DNA from: Gnetum montanum
Lineage: Eukaryota; Streptophyta; Gnetopsida; Gnetales; Gnetaceae
Assembly: GCA_015680685.1 (NCBI GenBank)
Contig: MNCI01010509.1
Location: forward strand, 50,341-114,340
Length of the DNA stretch: 64,000 nt
Reading direction: 5' to 3'
A program made the translations under genes and the position numbers. Every line of letters starts with the position of its first letter. Within the stretch, counting starts at the first letter, position 1. Below the pieces are notes generated by a model. It was not told where the DNA came from. It made no database searches and worked only from the letters and a program-made list of their open reading frames with translations. Below, in pieces: positions 44,863 to 56,304 of the stretch.

Positions 44863-47023
44863 TACGCAATTGTAAAGCTCTCCCATGTGGCCCATCATCA
44901 CTTTCAATGAAGAGTGGTACATGGAAGAGACCTATCTCTTTTGGAATAATAGGCAGCCAAAATCCATTATGAAGATCAAGGAAATTAGTATGTCCTACTT
45001 GGTGAAGGTAAATTCTAAGACCCTTAGCTTGCTTGAAACTAGGACCAGTCTGGTAGAGATCTCCATGCAAGCAAACCCAAAGGTCAAATAGGAGTGGGTC
45101 TAGCGATGTTACAGAGTGGACCATAACGAGTATGATGCACTCACCATAGTAGAATGTGTATACTTTAAGATAGTGGCCTATCACTTCAATTCGATGATGA
45201 GCCTTAACAAGGTTACTACCTTCTCCACCTGTGTGTGTGCCACTTTGAGCAGGAAATTCCTTGTTGATCTCCCATATCTTATCTATTTGGTGATAGAAAA
45301 GTAGTTTAAAGAAAATGAACATGGGAGAAAGGCACTCCCCTTTCCATGTCTCATCCAGAAATTATGCAAAAGGGGAGGGATAGCCCACTAAGAGGAGTAG
45401 CCACCACCACCACCCACTCATGAAACAACACCAAAGACACATGTTGTTATGGAGTGCATGCAAAAGCTCCTAGAACAACTTATGCAGCAATAATAAGTAG
45501 GTCCAAGTGATGATCTGCCTATCTATAGACTAGCTTTGAGCCATCTAAATGAGGTAACTCATACAATAAGCTAGTTCGAGGATACAATGCCAACTTTCTT
45601 TGCCTAAAGAACACAGGCATCCTGGTGCTCAATTCTAAGTACCTGAGAGGTAATGGTATCTATTCTAGAACAATAGTAGTTCCTAGAAATCTTTGAGAAT
45701 GCCACTACCTTCTCGATGCACTTGGAGGAGGGTGATGGGATGACTGTCTTGATGCTGTAGCACCAAGGATAGGAAATAGTAGTTGAGGTGGTGGCAAACT
45801 AAGTGGGTGAGATTCTAAATGTTCCTACTACATTTGTAGTTGATATTACTACACTTAGAGATGTGCAAAAATCCGTAGGAGCACCAAGTGGAAGACTTAG
45901 CATAGCCCAACACAAAGAGTTACTAGAACGACTAGTGGAAACTCAATAATTGATTCTAGAGGTCTTTGACCTTTTAGATGACATCTCTGCTACCCAATTG
46001 GTGTTGTTGGAGGTAAGGGACAAGTGCATCATCATAAAAGATCAACTTGAAACAACTAAAGCTGAAAATTAGTGCTTAGCTTTAGAGGTTGTTGAACTGA
46101 AAGCCTGCCTTATTGATCCCACNGTGACAATGGATTTGAGGAGGTTGACAACTGAGAACCATAATCTCTCGAGGAAGAAGGTATGTGCTCTTCATTAGAT
46201 CTGCAATCAAAATTGCCACCTAGAAGAACAAGGTCCTAAAATTCAAATGAATTAAGAGCCACTGTAAGGACTAGGTTGGCTTGGAAAAGAAGATCAACAA
46301 AAACACATCCAACTGGTGAAGGCAAAGGTGAATGAGGCCCTCCAATAGCGTCAAGAAGGAGGTGATATATGGTAGTACATCTTTGATGAACTGAATGAAT
46401 AAAACAAAGCTAAAATCTACCTCAAGGAGCTACAGATCAAGGAAATAACTAAATACATAAAGCTTGGCAATCTCTACTATGCAAACTTGGCAATGTTGAC
46501 TATTGGAAGGTTGTGGTCAGATTTGGAGAAGCAAGTGGCTAGCTCATACTTGTTGTACAAGGCCAAGTTCAAGCACCATAAAGAGACCAAGCAGAAGCTT
46601 GAAAAAAATGTAGAACTTGATATTCTTAGGTAGCACTTCACTTATAAGAGATCAAAAGCTGAGAACTTACCCAAGAGGTTAAATGACCACTAGGAGCTGC
46701 AAAACCTTATCAAACTGTTTAAAATTGAATGAAAGAAATTTGTAGCCTAGTTCATCAATGTGAAAGAGCTATTTCCTACAATGCCCTCTCCTTGGGATGT
46801 TCCCATACTTTCCCACATTAGCAATGTGGTGTGGACTATGTATGATTCTAGGAGTAAATAGGAGAAGATGAAAGCATTACTGGATGCTTTTCATCTTCTA
46901 CCAGAAGTTGCAGTTGTAGCCAAACAGTCACAACCATCACCTCAACCACAACAACCACGTGCACCAAAGGTAGGAGAAGGTCCTTTAGAACCTCAAGAGT
47001 CTCCATTGCCTGGGACCATATAA
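44863..47023 (+). pseudogene. ORF3 fragment of element F
   Basis: It aligns with ORF3 of D and E from the block with EEWYMEETYLFWNNRQP onward, to the same end (SPLPGTI, TAA at 47021-47023). It includes the block CATLSRKFLVDLPYLIYL and a long helical, charged C-terminal half that probably formed a coiled coil (LEKQVASSYLLYKAKFKHHKE near 46530). Single N at 46123. Many stops. The first quarter, including the start and splice acceptor, is missing at the junction with C. Confidence 0.65.
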
Positions 47024-47097
47024 TTTTCTTCCTTGTCTTTAAGTCACTAAATGAGTTGTATTGTTAGTTTTGTTGTCATGATGTTCAATTTTGTTAT
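47024..47097 (+). other. 3' untranslated region of F up to the E insertion
   Basis: A short AT-rich stretch after the ORF3 stop. It continues at 60219 after element E and leads to the PPT of F. Confidence 0.6.
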
Positions 47098-47853
47098 TGA
47101 TGAGTGGCTAGGTACCCCTGTGCCCAACCATACGAATCACAGGTGTTCACACACGACTTGATTGAATTCCGTAGACTGTAAGCACTTAACATACACCAAA
47201 TTTTAACCAGCGAAACCTAGGGTTAGAATGGTCATTATCCTCCTAATCTCACTTGTGATGTTCTGTTTGCAATGGTTAAGTGAGATTAAGGCTAATGATT
47301 TTTATAGCTTTTTACTTATCTTTTGGCATCTAATTAAAGTATGGAAAGTAAAGAATGAACTATTTTCTAATCTATAATTATCCTAGTTTGTATTCTAACT
47401 ATTCCTAGCATAAGTATCTGATCCCATCTTCCAGGNNNNNNNNNNNNNNNNNNNNNNNNNNNNNNNNNNNNNNNNNNNNNNNNNNNNNNNNNNNNNNNNN
47501 NNNNNNNNNNNNNNNNNNNNNNNNNNNNNNNNNNNNNNNNNNNNNNNNNNNNNNNNNNNNNNNNNNNNNNNNCTTGAATAAAGAGCTGATCACTTTTCTT
47601 ACACCTATTGCGGGCACTTGGAAAATATTCTATCTCCTACGGGAACAAACTACAAGAGCTTCGCTACAACTAATTGAAAGGTGCCTAAATGAGGCGTAAG
47701 GCCCTCTTATTTATAGGCTGAAATAGGCTCCGCGTAAACAGGGCCACGTCAACGCATGGAAGGCTACGTCGACAGGGTCACGTCGACATGGCAGCATATA
47801 TGCAGTCCCGTATACATGGCCTAGTTGACACATCGACTAATGACACTTCATCA
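47098..47853 (-). repeat. 3' LTR of element E, with assembly gap
   Basis: It starts (plus strand) TGATGAGTGG and ends CTTCATCA, followed by the PPT. TATA (RC) is at about 47707-47717 and the U3 array at 47727-47840. A run of 137 Ns (47436-47572) replaces sequence that in the 5' LTR spans about 295 bases (59643-59937), so the true LTR is about 915 bp. Confidence 0.9.
47436..47572. other. Assembly gap, 137 Ns
   Basis: The gap lies inside the 3' LTR of E. The 5' LTR of the same element predicts about 295 missing bases, so the N count underestimates the gap. Confidence 0.95.
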
Positions 47854-47869
47854 TACCCCCATGACTAAG
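47854..47869 (-). promoter_or_regulatory. Polypurine tract of element E
   Basis: On the minus strand CTTAGTCATGGGGGTA directly abuts the 3' LTR start. It is of the same type as in B, D and F. Confidence 0.75.
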
Positions 47870-48093
47870 TAAAAACTCGTGCTTGAGTTACTCTACAATT
47901 TGGAAGGTATGGACTTTTATTTACAACACACATGACTTGACACACACATGACACAACATTAATTTGACCAAGTGCCCGAGTTACAGAGAAGGACAAGTTA
48001 CAAAAAATGACGATGTTCAGAGACAAAATTGAATACCTTGCTGGTCTTGGAGCCTCTGCCATGTAGGATGATGCACAAAACTGTTAGAGAAGA

Positions 48094-50922
48094 TCATACC
48101 GTCCCTAGGGGTGGTGGTTCCGAAAAACCTTCTCCAACCTCTGGCCCATGCATTGCCAGTGGCATGAATGACGGTTGTCCCACAGCCGCTGCAACTTATG
48201 GAGGTAGTCGAAAAGCCTCCAAGAGAGCCCTTATCTTTTCTTCTTTGCTTCTAGGATTGTTCACTGTCCAGGCAACTTCTCCAATGTGTGCTGGAACTGG
48301 AACCTCCCAAGGACATGGCAGATGGGAAGAGTTCTTTTAGGGTGACAAATCAGGCTGCGAACTGCTTGCGTTTGATGTTGAACGCTCAGATTGATACCTG
48401 CAACTACTGGTAGTCATCCATTTAACGGCCCAGGCTCTCTGTGACTGTACATTGTCCTTCAAATCATGTGCGGAGAATCTCGAGTTTCGCGTTTGTTGTT
48501 TCCAACTTTTGCTTTGTTGCCTTATGCACCTGGAACTCACCCTTGTATAGAGAATACGAGGTAACCACTACGGTCTCCAGGCTGTGAGCATAGCCAAGTT
48601 TGCATATTGAAGGTTGGCAAGCTCCATATATTCTATCATCTCTTCAATCTGTAGCTCTTTAAGGCAGATTTTAGCTTGATTGTAGTCATTCAACCCATCA
48701 AAGATTGGTTGCCATACCTCGCCTCCTTCTCGAAGCTGTTGGAGTGCTTGGTTCATTTTGGCTTTTGTGACTTAAATATGCTTTTCATTTACTTCTTTCT
48801 GTAATCCCACTTGGTCCCTGTAATGATTTTTGATGTTTTCAAATTTCAGGGCCTCATTCTTCGAAGCGGCGATTTCAATTGCAGATTTCTGTCGCAATGC
48901 CCAAACCTCCTCCATTGACAGATTTTGATTTTTAGTAGCCAACCTTCTTACATCAGCATTCACCCCAGCTAGCTCTTCCTGCTATTGGTGGATAAAATTT
49001 TTCATGTGTCCATTTTCTACACCAACATTGCGTAGAATCTCCGCAGTCAGTCGGATGTTCTCCTAGCGAACCTTCATTAAGTCCTTGTTCAAATTTTATA
49101 CTTGAATGTCTGCCAAGGACTGATCAAAGATTGCTGACTCTCGCTCACCCTCAATGATCTGAAGTTTGAGTCAAAGCTGTTGAAAAGCTTCATCTCTAGT
49201 GATTTCACGATTGAGGATGGTTGGATCAGCAAGTTGGGTTCTTAATTGGGCTACGTCTATTGCCAAGCGCTGATAAGCGACTTGAGTAGCTTCAGGTTGC
49301 CCTTCCAAAACGAGGCTCTTACCCCTTGCTGAGAGCAGCTCTAACTGGGTTTCAGTAATGTTGTCTGAAAGGTCAAAGACATCTGGAAGCGGTTGCCTGG
49401 TTTCCACTAGTCGGTCCAACAACTCCTCGTGTTGGGCTGCATCAATATTGCTACATGAAGTTCTGGCAGATGCCTGTACATCTTGTAGTCCATGAATGTT
49501 TGGTATAAGTGCCGCCAGTGCATTGAGAGCTATAGCAATTTTGTCAACAACCACTTTGGCCGTAGTCTTCTATCGCTGGTGCTGCATCACTAGGACTGTT
49601 GCCCCTTGACCATCTTCCAAGTGTATCAAAAAGGTAGTAACATTCTCAAAAACTTTGGAAAATAACTGTTATGTGGACATTGTTACCTCTCAGACACTAG
49701 GATCTGTTCATGCAGGCACTTACGTTCAGGCTACGGAGAACATCGGCCCTGCCCTTTCAAGCAAGCTAACTGATTGAGCCACTTGCTCCAGGTGGCTCAT
49801 TGTAGAGCAATAGACCGAAGGGTCTTCTCCCCCACCAATCCTGCCAGATTGCTCTTGCTAGCTCAAGAGTAATTCCCAGATTTCGCGGATGTGTTCTGCT
49901 ATGGTCTGCAAACCTGGCTGCATCGCTTGTGCAGGTGGTGAAGGTGGTTGTTGCTCCTGCTCTATTTGTGTGATGGTAGGAGTTTTATCCTTCATCATTT
50001 CCCACCAAGAGGCAATTGGGACGTGTCGGATTACATCATTAGAGTACCATGCTATCCCTGCTCGTTTGCACAACTTTTGGATTAGCCAGGGAAAGGGGAG
50101 AGCTCATCTTCCACGTTCGCTCTCAGCAAACCTCTTTTCAATATCCAAGAACAACAAATGTGGAAGACTCATTGGGAATTTCCCACTCAAGGTAGCACAC
50201 GCACGGGTGGAGAAGGCTATGACTTTGCTAGGTCTTACCATTGGGTTCAAGTGGTAAGACGCGATCTTTGAGTACACCTTCTCCACTGTGGTCAGAGAGC
50301 TGAATTCCTTGCGCTCCACCCCATACAACTGTTTTGTCCATTCCACCTTTACCTATGGGTCGGCTTGTTTTGGAATTTCCACCACATCGGCTCCGGTCTT
50401 GGGCAACCCTAGAGCCTGCGCTATCACCTCTGAAAAGTGAGAGACATAAATGTCTTTGATTCTTACTCTGGACCCCAGTTGTCGATTCGTCCAGAAGAGA
50501 TGGGTCTCTCCTAAGTACCATTCACCACTGGTTGTGATGATTGACCACGTCGAAGAGCCTTGCAGTTGAAGCCACACTTCTTCTAGCACGTTCTCGAGGA
50601 ATGGTCCAAAGTTTAGCTCTTGGAGGACCATCCGTTGCACCTCGCGTGGCGTGATAGCATCAAGATAGGCTTGGGTTAGAGTGACCTCAAACCGTGGTGC
50701 TATCCCAGGAGTTTCATCCCCTTGCGATTGCTCGCTGGGGATCTTCTCTTTGGGAATCTAATGGACAGATTCCACGTCAGGTCCTTTGTGAAGGGGGCCA
50801 GTTGCATGAGAGTCCTCCACGTGCTGTGGCAGTTGCACACCTCGTCCCCTTCCCGTTTGTGGGCACTTGTCCTTTGGTTGTGATGGTCCTTCATCCCTTG
50901 GGTGCCTTGGTTTTGGTGCTAT
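48094..50922 (-). pseudogene. ORF3 of element E (extra 3' ORF, coiled-coil)
   Basis: It starts at 50922, where ATG has become ATA (IAPKPRHP), right after a splice acceptor (TTTGCAG). It ends at TGA 48094, 943 codons, in the same net frame. The N-terminal third holds GEWYLGETHLFWTNRQLGS, IKDIYVSHFSEVIAQALGLP, SKVIAFSTRACATLSGKF and MSLPHLLFLDIEKRF, then LCKRAGIAWYSND. These blocks recall plant transposon proteins of the PF20167 type (from memory, not checked). A Pro/Gln-rich hinge near 49940 precedes a helical half (127-codon open part 49171-49554; 48568-48963) with a likely coiled coil. No signal peptide or membrane segment is evident, so an envelope role is unlikely. It has stops and shifts. 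Confidence 0.7.
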
Positions 50923-51348
50923 CTGCAAACAACATAATCAATAATTAGATTGTGCACAAGTTGCTCAAAAATGGGTCACGTACCCTTTCTCAGTTTGACT
51001 AAGTTATGTTGTTGGCACGGTCATTCCAATAAGTTTCCCGGAGTGTTGATTTATGGGCTAGAGCAGAAAACAATAAGGATTAAGTTTAGAGTTTTTAAAA
51101 TGGTTGTTTTTGTTTCTTCCCTTAGGGTTGCGAAGTTTGAATTAACTAAATAAATCAATAATTAATTAATTATTTAGACTTCACCCCCCATGATTGAGAG
51201 CATACCTCCAAGTGCTCAAGAGGGTAAGGATCGGTAGATGCGGATGCTCGGTAGGATGGGTAGGTGCTTGGGAAGAGTTGGGCAGAAAAAATGGCAAAAT
51301 CTCCCCCGCAATTTGTTTGCAAAATGATAAGTTTTCATAGCGCAGCGA

Positions 51349-51478
51349 GTATATATATAGGAGTTGGGCATTGCGTTGACGAGGCTACGTATACACAGCC
51401 ACATATACGCAGGGGGCTACGTATATGGGGCCCCGTATATGCAAGGGTCTGCACCAGTTGACTAGCATTGACTAGCCT
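51349..51478 (-). promoter_or_regulatory. Internal U3-like promoter of element E
   Basis: On the minus strand an array of GTATATGGGGCCCCGTATAT and GTTGACG/CGTATAC words is followed by CTATATATATA (51350-51360). The E LTR has the same words (60096-60203: GTATACGCGGTCCCGTATAC, GTCAACG) followed by its TATA box. It lies about 430 bases upstream of the ORF3 start. A promoter role is inferred from this likeness. Confidence 0.55.
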
Positions 51479-52218
51479 TAAAAAAGCTCAAAATGATGAA
51501 TTTGAAATGCCAAATTGGGGCGGTTGAAGCACGTGAGAGGCTCGATCATGGCTGAGGATAGGAGGAAGGTAATCGGGGCTCGAAAATGAGTCAAAACTAG
51601 GAGAACGTGACTTAAAAGAACTCCAGGGAATGAAATCGAGCAATGGGGCCGTAAAAGTAATCAACCACGAAATCCAAAGGGTGGGAGACTTAACAAGTGA
51701 GACCAATAATATGTGGGTGGATCCTCCCCATAGCAGGCAATAGCCTCAGTAGCCCCCGCATATCCTCAACACCAGGGTTCGTTAGCCCCAGGGCCAAGAA
51801 ATGGTGTCTGCCAGTTAAGACTCTGACCCAAGAGATCCCACCAAGGCCTGAGAAGCCCATGGAAACCATGGCGAAGATCCGCAACATAAAACAGGTAGTG
51901 AGGTGAGTTATGGAGGGAACTGGATGAAGAGAGAGAGATGAGAAAATGGCATTTTGATAGTCGATCACATGAAATCTTGTGTGCAATTGTGGTTAAGCAA
52001 CCTGGTAGAACCATTCCTGAGGTTAGACCCAAAACCATCTTCATACAATGACATCGCAGCAACAAACGAAGCCTCAGCCATCCCCCAAGGAAGCAAGAAT
52101 ATACCCACAAAGAACCACCACTCCAACAAACGTGAGAGGAAGGAAGAAAAATGGGGCTAAGTTAGAGGGGATGAAGGAATTCCCCTAACTAGTTCTTGTG
52201 GCCTATAAGAGGCAGTCT

Positions 52219-52393
52219 AAGGGGCGTGCTTTGAATTCCCACATAGTGATGTCATGATTTTTTTTATCGGGGGAACCACACCATGCAAAGACCCATGTGT
52301 GTTCGCATGCATTCGACCAAGGGGTGTGCTTTGAATCCTCATGTTTTTTTTTTGAATTTTGAATTTTTTCGGTGAGGACCACACCATGCAAGG
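52219..52393 (-). repeat. Tandem duplication in the E spacer
   Basis: Two similar copies of a segment containing GTGCTTTGAAT, a T-run and ACCACACCATGCAA lie at 52219-52291 and 52319-52393. Element D has one copy only (near 21650-21710), so the duplication arose in the E lineage. T-run slippage may have helped. Confidence 0.65.
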
Positions 52394-52980
52394 TCGAACT
52401 GCCCAAAAGCTTCTGTGGAGAAGAACGTGGAGTGGTAGGAAATCCGTGAGGACACCAGCAACCCAGGGGACAAGAGAGAGCGACGAATGGTGCATTTCCC
52501 TTGAAGTCACACCAAATTCAAACTAGTGGATCATCCCTGAGTCTGGGAACTACACAAGTCATACATTAATTATAATGTTTTTAAGTGAAGGGATTGCATG
52601 TTCTCAATAGAAGGAAAGCCATAGAGTGGGTGAATGGGTGGATGACGTGGACTCATTGTTGGGTTTATGAGCTGAAAATAGACGTAAAGTCCAAGGACAA
52701 CCATGCGAGGACGAGAGCCAGACAACTAGGTGAACTATTGTACACTACCCATCGCAACGAAAACCATCCGCGCTAGACACCTGATGACAAGAAGACGACG
52801 AATGAGCAATTACGTCAAAATGAAAAACACACAAAGAAATGAAAAATAATTAAAGAAAGGAAAAATTAACACGAATTGGCAAATGTATGAACGATGTTGA
52901 AAAACAAAAAGTGTAAGAACAAAAAAGTGTAAAACAAACAAGAAAAAATTACAAAAGGGTGAGAGGTGTAGTGGAATGGG

Positions 52981-54335
52981 TTAGTAGGGAGGACGGTCTC
53001 CCCCATGACCGGGTGGAAAGGTGGAGATGTGAAAAATGGATCGAGGTTGTCCTAGTGATGATAAGGTGGTTGCACTGGTTGAGTGGAGTTCACGGAAAGG
53101 TTTCAGTTGTTGATAGTTGACTAACTGCGTTTTGGTGGGGTCCTAAGGTTTGTGGATAAGCAAGGCCCTAGATGGGAAGGTTTCGGAGACAATGTAAGGT
53201 CCCTTCCACAGTGTTTGAAACTTGGTCGGTTGAGATATATGTGAAGGGTTCCAATACAACACCTTGTCTCCACATCCAAATATGACCTTCTGAATCCTAA
53301 GATCATGTCATTTTTTGTTATAGGCCTTGTGGATCTCATTTGAAGACAAGACCACTAATCAGTTCTCATCTAGCACACTTAAATTGATAAGTCGTTCGCA
53401 TTGTGCTAGTGGAAGGTCAAGGCCTAAGTCACTAGCGGTGGATAGTGTGCGGAGTTCAACCTAAATTGGAAGTGTTGGTAACTTTCCGTACACTAACTCA
53501 TAGGGAGAGTATCCTATAGAAAGTCTCCAAGTGGAGCGATAAGCCCATAAGGCATTGTTAAGCTTGGTACTACAATCCCTCCTGCATTTGCTGATGGTTC
53601 GGGTAAGGATCTTGTTGATCTTCCTATTGGTGACTTTGGCCTACCTATTGGCTTGGGCATGATAGGGTGTTGTAAATTTACAGGTGACCCCCAAGTGTTG
53701 CATGAGTTTCTAAAAAGTGACACCGGTGAAATGAGTCCCATTGCACGTGGCACTCCAAACCTATTGATGATTTGTTGTTGGATAAATCGTGCGACGGTGT
53801 TGGAAGAACAGTTGACGACGGCTATCGCTTCTGCCCATTTTATACAGTAGTCCACAGCTACGATGATGTATTCTTTTCCATTTGACAGGGGAGTGATGGG
53901 CCCCATGAAATTGATGTCCCAGATGTTGAAGGGCTCCAGTGGTTGGATCCACTATTGAGGTTCCTCCAACCATGTTGTCATCCCACCATCTTTTTGGCAT
54001 CGTTCACAGGAGCGGGTGAACCATTGTGCGTCCCTGAAAATTATGGGCCAATAATACCCTGTGAGCAGGATCTTAATGGCTGTGCAGTGTCCAGCATAGT
54101 GGCCCCCACAAGGGTCCTCGTGAGCATCTTGGAAGACACGCAATGTATCATCATTAGGGACACACCATCGAACTAGGCCATCTACGCACACCTTATAAAG
54201 GTGGCTGTTGATTTCCATGAAACATTTAGCCTTATGAAGAAACTGTTGTTTCTGCCGATGGTTCCACTCCATTGGCAGGTCCTGGGTTGTGAGGTAGGTG
54301 AGGATGCGGTTGAACCAAGGGGATTCCTTGGGCAC
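52981..54335 (-). pseudogene. Integrase of element E
   Basis: The zinc-binding part (53952-54335, open for 127 codons) has AHEDPCGGHYAGH, GYYWP and CERCQK. The core (53514-53906) opens with MGPITPLSNGKEYIIVAVDY (first catalytic Asp) and WAEAI. It is frameshifted at the second acidic block and continues in another frame with YHAQAN, VTNRKINK and the LVYGKLPTLP block. The C-terminal domain (LRIQKVIF, GDKVLYW, LWKGPYIV) ends at TAA 52981. The order and spacing fit Athila integrases. The downstream spacer starts directly after. Confidence 0.8.
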
Positions 54336-54377
54336 TTGCAGATCAACTACACTTTTGAAGAGGAGTTCATTTAGAAA

Positions 54378-54790
54378 TTAGTCGAAGAGGGGCTCCTCCT
54401 CTTCTATGTCATCCCATTGTAACCAAGATAAGTGGTCAGCCACTGCATTCTTGGTCCCCTTCTGATCTACCATGGTGAGATCAAACTCCTGAAGAATCAC
54501 CAGCCACCGAATGATGTGGGGGCTCACCGTTGGTTTGTTCATCAGGAACTGAATAGCACTATGGTCAGTATGCACAAACACCTTGTATCCAAGCACATAG
54601 TGCCAAAATTTCTCCAAGGAAAACACCACCACCATCAACTCCTTCTCGATAGTGGTGTAGTTTAGCTGAGCATCCACAATGCTATGGCTTGCACAGTGGA
54701 TATAATATGGATGTTTCTAATCATCACACTATGTAAGCACGACTCCCAAGGCATAGTTGGATGCATCCTTCATGATGTGGAAAGGCCAGG
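54378..54790 (-). pseudogene. RNase H of element E
   Basis: It begins near 54775 with MKDASNYALGVVL (catalytic Asp in DAS). After two stops it reads LNYTTIEKELMVVVFSLEKF, VFVHTDHSAIQFLMNK (catalytic TDH intact) and IIRWLVILQEFDLTMVDQKG, open from 54677 to 54378. All expected acidic residues can be seen, but the frame is not continuous. Confidence 0.8.
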
Positions 54791-54791
54791 A

Positions 54792-55652
54792 TCAATTAGG
54801 TACCCGTAGAACTGGAGTTTCTATGAGTTTCTGTTTCAGTGCCTGGAATGCAGATTCGCACTCCTTGGTCCAGATGAATGGAGCATCTTTCTTTGTAAGT
54901 TTTACCAATGGCTTGACGATCTTCAAGAATTTTTTAATGAAGCGCCGGTAGTAACCAATGTGGCCAACGAATGACTGAACATCTTTTACAGTGCTTGGTT
55001 GGCGGGTGATTCCTTGGATGATCCTGATCTTTTCAGAATCCATGCTAATCCCTAACTATGAGATGCGATGCCCTAGCACAATGCCTTCTTGGACCATCAA
55101 ATGGATTTTCTACCAATTGAGCCGTAGATTGGTGTTTACACACCTTTTCAGAACCTACTCAAGACGGTCCAAGGCTTGCTCGAACATGGCCCCATAGGTA
55201 GAGAAATCATCCATGAAGACTTCTGCTCCATTGCTGATTTGTTGCTGGAAGATGCTAAGGATGAGGTGTTGGAATGTGACAGGTGCATTACATAGACCAA
55301 AAGGCATATTCTTGTATGCAAAAGTTCCCCATGGACTTGTGAAAGTTGTTTTGGCCTGGTCCTCTAATGCTATTTGGATTTGGTTATAACCACTATAACC
55401 ATCCAAAAAACTGTAATAGCAGTGCCCTGCGATGGTGTCCAACACCTGGTCCACAAATGGGAGTGGGAAGTGATCCTTGAAGGTAGCCATGTTGAGCAAC
55501 CAGAAATCAATACAGACCCTCCATTTGCCACCTTTCTTTAGTACGATAATGAGTGGGTTGGCCCATTCACTATCAGCAATAGAATAGATGAACCCTGCCT
55601 TTAGCAATTGTTCGATTTCATCTTTGACGACCTGCTTTAGTTTGGGGTTCAA
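54792..55652 (-). pseudogene. Reverse transcriptase of element E
   Basis: It is open for 165 codons (55652-55155) from the fingers to the palm: AGFIYSIADSEWANPLIIVL, WRVCIDFWLLN, DHFPLPFVDQVLDTI, YSFLDGYSGYNQIQI, MPFGLCNAPVTFQ and the catalytic EVFMDDFSTYG with both aspartates. FMDDFS is typical of Athila-type RT. A stop-containing gap is followed by the thumb (55043-54792: VQSFVGHIGYYRRFIKKF and AFQALKQKLIETPVL). This is the best preserved enzyme segment in the window. Confidence 0.88.
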
Positions 55653-56304
55653 TCATCTTTGTGGCTGTCGTCGTGGCTTCATGGAGGGGTCAATATAGAT
55701 TCGATGTTAGTAGACCGTAGGATCAACTCCCATCAACTCAAGATATGACCATGCAAATCCAGCATCCCATTTGTTCACCACCTTCAACAGTTTCTTCTTC
55801 TAAGGTGGTATTGATAATTACCAGCTTTCCATTTCGTAAAAATGCATATTCCAAGTGAGCCGGTAAACACTTGAGCTCCAGGGGCTCTTGTTTGAAGCTT
55901 TCAGGGATTTGCAGCTTCCCCCAATCATCATGGTCATCAACAGTGGAGACCTGTTAATGAACCTCTTCCATTTCGTCCATGCTTTCAACGTAGGCTTGTA
56001 CAAGCCCCTCAGATGGTTCCACGCACAATGCGTTGCTAGCAGGATTAGCTGTCAGCCACTGTGTGCCCTCTTGGTTAGTGGCTGCTGCGTATAGGCGCTG
56101 TTGAATAGGTGATTCCTCGGTACACCAACTGCATGCTTGAATGGATATCTGCTTAGCGGACCATAATTGCTACGCACAATTGCACCTTGAGTCACGGTAC
56201 ACGATGCATGGAACGCGCTTCTTCTCGATCTTCACGAAAGGATTCTCCTTTGAAATTTCAAGGAACAAATCTCAAAGTCCTAGTCGTGCATCCACTGTGC
56301 TGGG

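Larger units (their letters stand above)
50923..52980 (-). other. Spacer between integrase and ORF3 of element E
   Basis: No conserved frame. Reading leftwards: an A-rich tract (52800-52980) shared with D and B, a block conserved with D (GGATGACGTGGACTCA near 52640), a duplicated segment of about 75-100 bases (52219-52393), then the palindromic array and TATA box (51350-51478). A donor-like GAG/GTATGC at 51206/51205 and the acceptor at 50923 frame a 283-base intron-like stretch. Plus-strand frames here are not conserved with D. Confidence 0.6.

Noticed and set aside
44801-45322. 173-codon frame on the minus strand
   Set aside because: It is antisense to ORF3 of element F, whose plus-strand blocks align with D and E.
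48029-48340. 103-codon plus-strand frame
   Set aside because: It is antisense to the end of ORF3 of E, where the minus frame matches F and D.
48094-50922. ORF3 as an envelope gene
   Set aside because: No signal peptide, membrane anchor or cysteine pattern was visible; a coiled-coil protein fits better.
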